Assembly: GCA_024244705.1 (NCBI GenBank) | Contig: JAAEOK010000080.1 | Location: 27,306-91,305 of the forward strand | Source of the DNA: Alphaproteobacteria bacterium | GTDB lineage: Bacteria > Pseudomonadota > Alphaproteobacteria > JAAEOK01 | Direction: 5' to 3' | Length of the DNA stretch: 64,000 nt | In this document: positions 46,780 through 54,736 of the stretch, in pieces | Position numbering within the stretch: the first letter of the stretch is position 1 | Layout of the letters: each line of letters opens with the position of its first letter | Position numbers and translations under genes: made by a program | Notes under the pieces: generated by a model | What the model saw: only the letters and a program-made list of their open reading frames with translations | Database searches by the model: none | What the model was told of the DNA's origin: nothing

Positions 46780-47193
46780 CTACCGGCGCCTCAGAGAGTA
46801 GTTCGGGGCCGTGCCGACGATGTCGAAATCATAGCGGACGGGTTCATCATAGGACCGGGCACCTCGCGAAAGTGTAATTGGACTCCCACCGTAGGTGACG
46901 GTGACGTTGCAATCGCCGGTGCGCGGCAGATAAGCACGGTAAGAACCGAACATGTCCGTTACTTGTTCATCGCGGTTGTTCAGCGCGCAATCGATGACGA
47001 TCGGGATACCGGGTCCGACGGTGCGGCCGTCATTGGTGATCTGACCGTAGATCTGGCCGGCATGGGCGGCTTCGATGTGGAGCACGATAACGAGCCCGAC
47101 AACGAGCGGCGCCGTGGCAAGCACGACCAAGCAATGGCGAACGTCACCGATTCCGATACTTGAAAGATTTCGATGTGTCGATCGGCGAGCCAT
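46780..47193 (-). CDS. Secreted protein with a carboxypeptidase-regulatory-like domain
   Basis: 137 residues with a signal segment (VVLATAPLVVGLVIVL to EAAHA) and a small beta domain starting GQIYGQITNDGRTVGPGIP, the same general type as in the gene at 45.2 kb. Two cysteines (IDCALNN and TGDCNV) could form a disulfide. The start is the ATG at 47193; a longer frame upstream has no support. It would be the first gene of the three-gene unit. Confidence 0.55.
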   Translation of the reverse strand: MARRSTHRNLSSIGIGDVRHCLVVLATAPLVVGLVIVLHIEAAHAGQIYGQITNDGRTVGPGIPIVIDCALNNRDEQVTDMFGSYRAYLPRTGDCNVTVTYGGSPITLSRGARSYDEPVRYDFDIVGTAPNYSLRRR

Positions 47194-47489
47194 ACTAAAC
47201 CCTCGTTCCGTTTCCAAAACAGAACGGGGAGCGCCGGCAACCCGGGCAACGAACAACCCTTGACGATCTACCCTATCATCGAAACCCATGGCCCGCAAAG
47301 CGAACAGCGGGCGACATATTGGCGCACGCGATTCCGCGCGGCCAAATTCTCCGAAATATCCCGTAACTTCGCGACATCGTCGATGCCGACCCGATCCTGC
47401 CGCGTTTGGACGCTCTGGCCCTCGACGTGGCGGCACCCGGATGCGACGATGCCGCCCAATCGCGCCCCACGGCACAAATGGAGGGGATC
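47194..47489. other. Intergenic region with a Crp/Fnr gene remnant
   Basis: 296 bases without an intact gene. The only recognisable content is the Crp/Fnr-like 3' fragment listed separately and the ribosome site GGAGGGG of the next gene. No FNR-type site was seen. Confidence 0.5.
47346..47411 (-). pseudogene. 3'-end remnant of a second Crp/Fnr gene
   Basis: The minus strand reads VQTRQDRVGIDDVAKLRDIS and then EN. It matches the last 22 residues of the Crp/Fnr regulator at 48.0 kb (VDTRQDRVRIDDVATLRDFS, then QN) at 17 positions. No HTH-coding sequence precedes it. The fragment points to an old duplication, with the GFA gene now between the copies. Confidence 0.65.
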
Positions 47490-47954
47490 ATGAGTGACGA
47501 CGTGAAAATGACCGGTGGCTGCATGTGCGGGGCGGTGCGTTATGAGACGACGGGCCAATCGTTCGGCGTCATCCACTGCCATTGCCACAGCTGCCGCAAG
47601 CACAACGGGGCGGCGGTGGTGACGCTGGCGGGGTTCACGGCGGATCAGGTCGTATTCAGCGGCGACGAGCGCAAGATTTACGAATCATCGGCGGGCATCG
47701 GCCGCGCATTTTGCGGCAGGTGCGGGACGCCGCTGACCTGGGAGGGCGACAGCGACGACCGGGGCCGGATCCTCGAATTTCACATCAGCACATTCGACAA
47801 TCCGGATGTTCTGGTGCCGACCGCCCACGCCTTCGAACCTGAGCGCATCCCGTGGTTCGACGTCGCCGACAATCTACCCCGCTATCGGGGCTTCACCCGC
47901 GACGGCGCGCCACTGCGCCACGGCCCGGTCAGCGAGGGCTTGCCCGCCGGCTAG
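47490..47954 (+). CDS. GFA/CENP-V-domain zinc protein
   Basis: 154 residues of the glutathione-dependent formaldehyde-activating (GFA) family with the zinc ligands in GGCMCGAVRY, CHCHSCRK and FCGRCGTPL. Most members are not proven Gfa enzymes and act on unknown thiol adducts. The start has GGAGGGG just upstream. A neighbouring longer frame at 47478 is possible. Confidence 0.85.
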   Translation: MSDDVKMTGGCMCGAVRYETTGQSFGVIHCHCHSCRKHNGAAVVTLAGFTADQVVFSGDERKIYESSAGIGRAFCGRCGTPLTWEGDSDDRGRILEFHISTFDNPDVLVPTAHAFEPERIPWFDVADNLPRYRGFTRDGAPLRHGPVSEGLPAG

Positions 47955-48048
47955 CAGCACGCGTCAGCTTGGCGGATGATCAGAGGGCAATAAATGTCGA
48001 TGTCCGCATGTTGCGTCGCTTGGTGCGCGTGATTTGTGGGTATCCGCC

Positions 48049-48768
48049 CTAGTTCTGCGAGAAATCACGCAACGTCGCGACGTCGTCGATGCGGACCCGA
48101 TCCTGGCGTGTATCGACGCCCACGCTGCGCAGCTTTGACAACGATCGGGACAGGGTTTCCGGTTGCATGCCCAGCCGCCCGGCGATGAGCGACTTGTCGA
48201 CCGGCAGTCGGATCTCCGCCGCACCGCTGCCATAGGGCGCCATGTGGACGAGGAACTCGGCGAGCCGCTGCACCGACGACTTGGTCGTCAGCTGCTCGAG
48301 TTGACTGACCAGGCTGCGCAGGTGGCGGGACATCGACGCCATGATGTTGAGGCAGAGCTCGGGCTCGCTGCTCAGTTTTCGCAGAAAGGGGGTTGCCATT
48401 ATGGCCAGCACCCGCGAATCCTCCGCCGCCTGGGCGGTGACCGGAAACGTGCCCAACTCGAAGATCGCCGCCTCGGCGAACGAGTCGCCTCGGGTGAACA
48501 CGTTGATCACGCTTTCTTCGCCGTGCGAGGTAAGGCGGAAGATCTTGACCCACCCGTCGAGGACGAAGAAAAAACGGTCCGCCGGCTCATCCTGAAAGAA
48601 CAGGATCTCACCGCGTCGGTAGGGCTTCACCAATGCCTCCGTGAGCAAGGTCTGCAGCCTCTCGGCGGGAAGGCGCACAAATAGGGGCGTCCGCGCCACG
48701 CGATCGAAATCGGCCTGGGCCATGCCCGTTTTGCCGAGAAAACTGGCCGCCGTGTTATCCGACACCAT
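48049..48768 (-). CDS. Crp/Fnr-family regulator, Dnr/NnrR-like
   Basis: 239 residues: a cyclic-nucleotide-type sensor domain (about 30-145), a dimer helix and a winged helix. The recognition helix has E204, S207 and R208 in PETLSRSL, the FNR residues that read TTGAT half-sites, which matches the eight sites in this window. The FNR cysteines are absent (one Cys, C139), so oxygen sensing through a [4Fe-4S] cluster is excluded and a heme/NO sensor of the Dnr type is likely. It follows the hemerythrin gene after 111 bp. A start at 48723 is also possible. Confidence 0.87.
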   Translation of the reverse strand: MVSDNTAASFLGKTGMAQADFDRVARTPLFVRLPAERLQTLLTEALVKPYRRGEILFFQDEPADRFFFVLDGWVKIFRLTSHGEESVINVFTRGDSFAEAAIFELGTFPVTAQAAEDSRVLAIMATPFLRKLSSEPELCLNIMASMSRHLRSLVSQLEQLTTKSSVQRLAEFLVHMAPYGSGAAEIRLPVDKSLIAGRLGMQPETLSRSLSKLRSVGVDTRQDRVRIDDVATLRDFSQN

Positions 48769-48879
48769 AGCCCTCCGCGGACCCCTTGGCGGCGCGCCAC
48801 GCGCCGACTTGCCGGCGAAGTATCGGCGGAAACAGGGGTTCCGATCAAGGACGGCAGAATAGATCGGATTGGCGGGGCG

Positions 48880-49419
48880 TTAGGCGGAAATAATATCGCG
48901 AAGGCGGCGATAGGTTTCGACCGCCTGGTCACCGAAGAGCGGGTCGGCGGGTTCGTGGAGGTGGGCATCGACCCGTGTCCAGTCGCCGTCTTCGAGGTGC
49001 TTTTCCGCCGCCGGGAAGAAGACATCCTCCTCGAACTTCATGTGCCGGCGATAGGATGTGACAAAGGCCCGGCCGAGCTCGGTGAGCTGCGTCCTCGGAA
49101 CCTGGGAATCCTGGACTACCTGTTCGACACGGTCGGCGAAGCGGTTCGTTTCCTCGGCCAGCAATTTGTGCTCGTTCTCGAGCGTCTCGAAGGATGCTGC
49201 GACCGCCGGCGCGCGTTCCCGCAGGCGCTCGAGGATGAGGTCTTCCTTCGGATGGTGGAAGCGATCGGGGAAGCTCTGGCAATATTGAAGGACGAGGTGG
49301 AGCAGTTCGTAATCCACGGATTCGTTTCGGTCGAAGGCATCGAGCTGGGCGTCGATCAGGTTCAGCAATTGCCACAGGTTGGCGTGCTCCTCGCGCAGCA
49401 TGCGCAGCGTCTCGGCCAT
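48880..49419 (-). CDS. Hemerythrin HHE-domain protein
   Basis: 179 residues with di-iron ligands in REEHANL, RFHHPKEDLILE, ENEHKLL and RRHMKFEEDVFFP, the HHE-type hemerythrin pattern related to YtfE and DnrN repair proteins but without their N-terminal ScdA domain. It likely binds or detoxifies NO, or repairs iron centres damaged by it. It starts 16 bp after apbE, so it belongs to the same transcript. Confidence 0.85.
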   Translation of the reverse strand: MAETLRMLREEHANLWQLLNLIDAQLDAFDRNESVDYELLHLVLQYCQSFPDRFHHPKEDLILERLRERAPAVAASFETLENEHKLLAEETNRFADRVEQVVQDSQVPRTQLTELGRAFVTSYRRHMKFEEDVFFPAAEKHLEDGDWTRVDAHLHEPADPLFGDQAVETYRRLRDIISA

Positions 49420-49435
49420 GGTATCCTCTCTTCGC

Positions 49436-50488
49436 TCAGGCCGGCGCTGCGGCGACTTCGCGCCGGATTCCGGTCTGCAGAGTTATGAAGGCGCGAACCG
49501 CGCCGGCGGTATGCAGGACGCTCTCGGCCCGCTCCGGCGGTAGAACGGCGAGCGCCGTCGACACCGCATCGGCGGTGGTTGCGCGCGCGGCGACGACCGA
49601 TACACTGCGGCACGCATGCGATGCCGCGCCGGTTTCGGGGTCGAGCAGGTGATGGAACCTGCCGCTCGGCTCGAACAAGGTCCCGCTGCCGGCCGACGTC
49701 GCGACCGCGCCATCCGACAGTTCGATCGTCGGCGGCGATGGATCGTTGTCCCGGCCCGTCGACAGACCGACCCGCCAAGAACGCCCGTCCGGATGACGGC
49801 CGAGGCCCCGGGTCTCGCCCAACGAGACGAGCGTGTCGCTGACCCCGCTATCGCGCAGCATGTCGGTAACCCGGTCGGTGATGTAGCCCTGGGCGATGCC
49901 GTTGAGCGTCAACGCCATCGATGGCCGCCGGAACGCTACGACGTCGGGCGTGATGTCGACGGCGGTAAAGCCCACGCGGGCGCGGGCAGCAGCGACTTCG
50001 CCCGCCGCCGGTCCCTCCGCATCGTCGGCGGAGGCAAAGTGGTCGGCGTAGAGGCGCCACACGGGCTGTATCGAGGGATCGAAGGCACCACCTGTGGCGC
50101 GGTGAAACCGCCGGCAATCGGCAAGCAGGCGGTAAAAGTCGAGAGGTGGCCGGCCCACGCGGCCATCGCGGTTGAGCCGTACCAGCGTCGAGTCCGGCGC
50201 ATAGAGACTGAACAAGGATTCGAGTCGCCGGATCTCGTCGAGGCACCGCGCGATCAGTGCCCGCGCCCTCTCGGTGGAATGGTGCGCGATCACGAGCGTC
50301 GCGTCGGCGCCGATAACGACGCCACGCCAGCGGACCAGGGACGCCGCTTGCGTCGGCCAGGTTCCGAAGCCGGCAAGCGAGGCCGCGGCGGCGCAGCCGG
50401 CGATGGTGATCGCCCGCCGACGACTGATCGGCCCGGCGCATGGGTCCCGGCGGCGTGCGTGCGGCGGGGAATGCTTTATATCGATCAC
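49436..50488 (-). CDS. apbE: ApbE/NosX-type FAD:protein FMN transferase
   Basis: About 350 residues. The N-terminus has a twin-arginine-like segment (ISRRRAITIAG), followed by the ApbE domain with LFSLYAPDSTLVRLNRDG, GAFDPSIQPVW, ALTLNGIAQGYITDRV and the C-terminal HHLLDPETG. It attaches FMN to a Thr of the DAVTGAT-type motif found in NirI at 6.1-8.2 kb. A GTG at 50488 is the only start that keeps the signal; the FNR site lies 41.5 bp upstream. Confidence 0.85.
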   Translation of the reverse strand: MIDIKHSPPHARRRDPCAGPISRRRAITIAGCAAAASLAGFGTWPTQAASLVRWRGVVIGADATLVIAHHSTERARALIARCLDEIRRLESLFSLYAPDSTLVRLNRDGRVGRPPLDFYRLLADCRRFHRATGGAFDPSIQPVWRLYADHFASADDAEGPAAGEVAAARARVGFTAVDITPDVVAFRRPSMALTLNGIAQGYITDRVTDMLRDSGVSDTLVSLGETRGLGRHPDGRSWRVGLSTGRDNDPSPPTIELSDGAVATSAGSGTLFEPSGRFHHLLDPETGAASHACRSVSVVAARATTADAVSTALAVLPPERAESVLHTAGAVRAFITLQTGIRREVAAAPA

Positions 50489-50536
50489 CGGCCGACTATC
50501 TCTGCCTGCCCGCGGTCCTTCATTGATCTTGATCAA
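50489..50536 (-). promoter_or_regulatory. FNR/Dnr-type promoter of apbE inside the end of the upstream gene
   Basis: TTGATCTTGATCAA (50523-50536) is a perfect site lying within the last codons of the polyferredoxin gene. GATAGT at 50495-50500 is the -10, and +1 falls on the GTG start at 50488. Confidence 0.7.
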
Positions 50537-51617
50537 CGGACGAGGCGACCTCGGCACCGGCACGGGAGGACGCGCTTTTCGACTGGCGGGCGAGGCGACG
50601 CTCGATTCTGAGCCGTTTTTCGATCCGCACCGGGCATTTGTGATCGTCGTAGTAGACCTGCTGGCAATGCAGGCAGTAGAGGCATTCGTTGGGGTTGATA
50701 CTGCCGTCGGGGTGGATCGCGCCGACCATGCATTCGCGTGCGCAGAGGTCGCACGACGAACCGCATTCCTTATAACGCCGCAACCATTCGAACATACGAA
50801 TTCGCCCCGGGATCGCCAATGCCGCGCCGAGGGGACAGAGGTAGCGGCAGAAGAACCGCTCGATGAACAGCCCGGCAAACAAAAGCACGCCGGCATAGGC
50901 GACGGCGGGCCAGGCGCGGTCGAAAGCGAGCGGGAAGACGGCGGCGAAGGGCTCGACGTAGACATATTGCAACGCTAGGTCCAACGAACCGAGGGAAAGC
51001 CCGAACAGGCCGAGAAATACGACGTACTTGACCGGCCACAGGCGCTCGTGGAGACCCCAGGGCAATGCCAGCTGAGGAACACGGGCCAGTTTGGCGACCT
51101 TGTTGAGCAGCTCCTGCAGGGCGCCGAACGGACACAGCCAGCCACAGAACGCCCCCCGGCCCCAGAACAGAAGAGACGCCGCGACCGACAGCCACAGGAC
51201 AAAGATCAGTGGCTCGGCGAGGAAAAGCTCCCACCGGAAATCGGTCAGTATCGCATCGATGAACGAAAGAACGTGGGCGACCGAGAGCTGGGCGCCGGCA
51301 TAGAAGCCAAGCCAGGCGACGGTGAAGGCGAGGAATCCCATGCGAATGCGCGCGGTCCAATGGGGCCGCCGGGCGAGCCAGTCCTGGCAGAAAAAGATCA
51401 GTGTCAATACGCCGAGAGCAAGGACCAGGATCGTGATATCGACGATCTGGCCGCGCCACACCGGCTCCCAAATGGCAATTTCCCGTGCCAGCGCGCTTTC
51501 GACCGCGGCGGCCTCTGTCGGGGCGGCCAGCAAGGCGGCAGGCGCCGCCCACCACGGCGTGGCCCCATGGCGGCGAACCTGTGTCGCGCTACGCTTTCGG
51601 CATTGTCCTGCTTGCAC
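50520..51617 (-). CDS. Short NosR/NirI-like polyferredoxin without FMN domain
   Basis: 365 residues equal to the C-terminal half of NosR/NirI. It has a five- to six-helix membrane domain with CGWLCP and CRYLCP and a 2x[4Fe-4S] domain (CGSSCDLCAREC and CLYCLHC). The periplasmic flavin domain is absent; a helix near residues 18-38 replaces it. It is related to NapH and CcoG as well. The GTG at 51617 is chosen, because it leaves a 38-base leader with AGAGGA, while a TTG at 51650 lies only five bases from the predicted +1. apbE follows. Confidence 0.75.
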   Translation of the reverse strand: MQAGQCRKRSATQVRRHGATPWWAAPAALLAAPTEAAAVESALAREIAIWEPVWRGQIVDITILVLALGVLTLIFFCQDWLARRPHWTARIRMGFLAFTVAWLGFYAGAQLSVAHVLSFIDAILTDFRWELFLAEPLIFVLWLSVAASLLFWGRGAFCGWLCPFGALQELLNKVAKLARVPQLALPWGLHERLWPVKYVVFLGLFGLSLGSLDLALQYVYVEPFAAVFPLAFDRAWPAVAYAGVLLFAGLFIERFFCRYLCPLGAALAIPGRIRMFEWLRRYKECGSSCDLCARECMVGAIHPDGSINPNECLYCLHCQQVYYDDHKCPVRIEKRLRIERRLARQSKSASSRAGAEVASSVDQDQ

Positions 51618-51654
51618 CCTGCATCGTCCTCTTGGCCTGTCGCCCAACAAGGTC

Positions 51655-51703
51655 GGAAAGCACGCTATTCGGGGGCCAAAGGCGCTGCATTGATGTCGGT
51701 CAA
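51655..51703 (-). promoter_or_regulatory. FNR/Dnr-type promoter of the short polyferredoxin operon
   Basis: TTGATGTCGGTCAA at 51690-51703. A -10-like TAGCGT at 51662-51667 is placed as in the other promoters, giving +1 near 51655. Confidence 0.65.
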
Positions 51704-51803
51704 CCGGTTGGATGAGGCCGCGATTCGGGTGGCCCGCGCTTTTCAGAAATTCAATGTCTCGGGTTCACATTAGCGCGTCGGCAAGTCTGACGGAGGCAAA
51801 AAA

Positions 51804-51962
51804 ATGTTGGAAATGGAACGCACGGTCTATCGCGGAATTGCCGTAGCCGCCGTGCTCATGATGGCAACAATCGTCATCGCCATCCCGAATAGGGATGACG
51901 CTGTGAAATCGATCAAGATGCATACCTCAATTCCGACGCAGCAAATGTCAAAATCGCTGTAG
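51804..51962 (+). CDS. 52-residue single-span membrane protein
   Basis: Starts MLEMERTVYRG, has one hydrophobic helix (GIAVAAVLMMATIVIAI) and a short polar Met-rich tail ending QQMSKSL. GGAGG lies seven bases before the ATG. It is divergent from the FNR-controlled polyferredoxin operon. I do not recognise it; size and location suggest a small subunit or regulator of a membrane complex. Confidence 0.55.
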   Translation: MLEMERTVYRGIAVAAVLMMATIVIAIPNRDDAVKSIKMHTSIPTQQMSKSL

Positions 51963-52090
51963 AAGTTCTTTCGGCGGGCCGGGGAGGGCTACTCCGGCGT
52001 AACCGCGCGGTCGGATGCTGCAGAATATCGCCAACCGATTTGGCCACCCGGGTCTCGATGCGCATGCTATGCTCATGCGATGTTTCGATC

Positions 52091-52576
52091 ATGGATGGCA
52101 TGCCTTGCTTATTGGGCATCTTGATCGCCGCGGCACCAAGCCGCGCGGAAGGCGTTTTTTTTGCCAACCCCAATTCGAACCTAATGGCAGGTCCCGGCGC
52201 CGAGACGGCGGTGGTAACTGTACTCGACGTTGCAGATCCGTTTGATCCTCGCCAGAACATCGAAGGCGGGATGAAGTACTTGCGCTGGCTGCTCGGCTAT
52301 TTCGCTGGCGATACGGTGTTGGCCGTGGCCGCCTATAATGCCGGCGAACAGGCGGTCAAGAAACACGGCGGAATTCCACCCTATGACGAGACGCGAGCCT
52401 ATGTCCGCAAGGTCTTCGGCCTCTACAAAGGAGAATTGACCGCGAGCTCGAGCGGTGGGGATGTCGCAGCGGCGGCGGCCGATGCGCCGCAAGCGCCCAG
52501 GCCCGAAGCCTCGAAAACGGCGGCGGCATCCTCCTGCTTCGAGATCGGATCCGACAAGATCGTCCGCCCTTGTTGA
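52091..52576 (+). pseudogene. Lytic transglycosylase remnant with the catalytic part deleted
   Basis: The middle of this 161-residue frame is the second half of an SLT domain: DPFDPRQNIEGGMKYLRWLL, AVAAYNAGEQAV, GGIPPYDETRAYV. The first half, with the catalytic Glu and the GxMQ motif, is missing. A signal-like segment (MPCLLGILIAAAPSRA) stands directly before it, so an internal deletion between signal and domain is the simplest history. The protein, if made, should be inactive. Confidence 0.7.
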
Positions 52577-52619
52577 GGGCCGGATCCGCGAATGACCCTC
52601 GAAAGCGTGTCCCTGTTCG

Positions 52620-53894
52620 TCACGTCTGGCTGACGGCCGGTGCCGACAAGCCAAGCGCCAATTCCAAGACCGCGAAGCCCCACAGCGATGCTACCGACAG
52701 CCGCGGCCGGTCCGCCCGATCGAGGAGATAGGCCGCGCAAGTCACGGCGAAGGGCAGCAGCGCCATGTGCAGGCGCGGCGGGTGAAAACCCTGAAGGTAG
52801 TTGAACAGGACCATCGCCGCGACCGTGAACAGGCACCCCGTCAGGACCGGATCGCGCTAGCCATGTTTCCGTTCCGCACCCCTGAAATAGAACACCAGCG
52901 CGGCGAGCAGCATGGCTGCGACTACCGCTCCCGGCCAATTCAAGTGCTTTGCCGTATTTCGCGCGATCAGCGTTGCTTGGCGGAAGGCTTCGGCGACTAC
53001 ATCGCCCCCGTCGAGAGCACGCGGTAGCCAAGAAAACTGACCGCAACAATCGATTTCATGGGCCAGCGTTAAGCCGCCGAACAGATAGCTTCCGACCCAT
53101 GCCGCGATTGGCAGATAGAACGCGAGGGCAAAGCAGAAAAAAGCGCGAGAGACCTCTCGATACCGAAGACGCCAAGACGCGATCGCCCAGAGCGCGCCCA
53201 AACCGGTCAGGATCGGCCATATCAGCGCGAAGCCGTAGGTCAGAGCGGCGAGCGACTGCAACAAGCCCCACAGCGTCATCCGAACAGCGCTCTGCCGAGC
53301 TATTGCCGTTCCGAGCAGAAAGGCGCTGAGACCGCCGACCGGGATCAGCAGATTGACGAATATGGAATGGGTCACCCAGAACCATCCGGCGACGAGGTCG
53401 CTCGCGCACCACAGCGCGATCAGTCCGGCGACCTGGCCGAAACGGCTGAACCGAAAGCTGCGGTGGCCGAGATAGATGGCGAGCCACAGCACGAGACCGT
53501 TGAAGATGAAGCCGGCGGCGTAAACGTGACCGTACCGCGCCAGCGCGGCGATCGGAACGGTGCTCGTTCGAGACTCGTCGATGGTTGTCATCAGGCGCTC
53601 GATGGGTGCCGCCAAGTGGACCGTGACCAGCGAGATCGCACCGAGGGAAAAGACGTAGACCGGGCGCGTCCGCCACGGCGACGAGTCGGCCACATAACCG
53701 CGTGGATTTTCGGCATCTTTCGCGATGCTACGACTGTCGCAATTGTGGGTCAGGTTGCCGCCCCACGTGAAATAGACAGTGCCGACGCAGTCACCGATTT
53801 CGCGTTTCGGCGAAAACAGAAACGAGCCGACGATGATGATCGCGACCAAGCCGCAGGCCGACACGTAAAGCCATCTCGGTGCCGCATGACCCAT
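52620..53894 (-). pseudogene. Polytopic membrane protein interrupted by an in-frame amber codon
   Basis: A frame of about 345 residues with eight or more hydrophobic segments (WLYVSACGLVAIIIVGSFLF onwards) stops at TAG 52857-52859. The same frame then continues for 78 codons with further hydrophobic segments (TGCLFTVAAMVLFNYLQGF, MALLPFAVTCAAYLL), which looks like the natural C-terminal part. So either a nonsense mutation splits the gene or the stop is read through. The family is not recognised; the pattern recalls lipid-linked glycosyltransferases. Confidence 0.6.
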
Positions 53895-53973
53895 CGATTT
53901 CCCCACCGCAGCCAATTATGATTCGCTTCGCGGCCGCCGCGCGCGGCCGGCCGGGGCCCGTCGTTCGATCCAG

Positions 53974-54711
53974 CTATCTCGACCGCACGGCGTCGCCGAA
54001 GGCGGCGAAGAGACGGCGCGAGAAATCGTTTTCCATGGCCTTGTATTCCGGATGCCATTGCACGGCGAGGGCGAAGCCCGCGACGCCGTCGACGCGCAGC
54101 GCCTCGGGTGTACCGTCGGGGGCCCAGCCCTCGATGACGATGCCGTCGCCGAGTTGGTCGAGGCCCTGGGCGTGGACCGAGTTGACCATGATCTCGGGGC
54201 CGCCGGCGATGTCCTCGAACCGGCTGCCGGGCGCGAACCGGACGGCGTGCTTGGGCCCGTACTGGATATCGCGATCATCGCCGTCGGGCCGGCGGTGATC
54301 CAAGCACCCTTCGATGGCATGGATTTCGGGGACCAAGGAGCCGCCCCGCGCGACGTTGATCTCCTGAAATCCACGGCACAGCCCAAGCGTCGGCAAGCCG
54401 GATTCGAGCGCGCGGTCGACGAGCGCGAAAACGACCGCATCGCGGGCTTCGTCGTAGGGCTCGAAACGGGGTCCCGGTTGGCTGCCATAGCGCGCCGGGT
54501 GGACGTTCGACGGGCTGCCGGTGAGCACCACGCCGTCGAGCAGGCCGACCAATTGGCGGACATCCTGGGTGTCCGCCATCGCCGGCACGATCAGCGGCGT
54601 GGCACCCGCGATATCGGCAATGGCACGGGCATATTTGTCGCCCAGCACATGCATCGGCTGGCCGCCGATATCGCGGCAATCGGCGGTCAGACCGACCACC
54701 GGGCGCCTCAT
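53974..54711 (-). CDS. Class I glutamine amidotransferase, gamma-glutamyl-GABA hydrolase-like
   Basis: 245-residue peptidase C26 (PuuD-type) protein with the triad C112 (LGLCRGFQEIN), H220 and E222 (QWHPEY). It cleaves gamma-glutamyl amides. With the glutamine synthetase-like ligase at 60-61.3 kb it would form the two ends of a gamma-glutamylation route for amines. Longer in-frame starts upstream overlap the next gene and are rejected. Confidence 0.85.
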   Translation of the reverse strand: MRRPVVGLTADCRDIGGQPMHVLGDKYARAIADIAGATPLIVPAMADTQDVRQLVGLLDGVVLTGSPSNVHPARYGSQPGPRFEPYDEARDAVVFALVDRALESGLPTLGLCRGFQEINVARGGSLVPEIHAIEGCLDHRRPDGDDRDIQYGPKHAVRFAPGSRFEDIAGGPEIMVNSVHAQGLDQLGDGIVIEGWAPDGTPEALRVDGVAGFALAVQWHPEYKAMENDFSRRLFAAFGDAVRSR

Positions 54712-54736
54712 CGCCCGGCCCCGTTTGGTCCGCCGG

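Noticed and set aside
45232..47193. Antiviral defence island
   Set aside because: No nuclease, helicase, NTPase or known defence domain can be seen in the three proteins; they look like envelope proteins.
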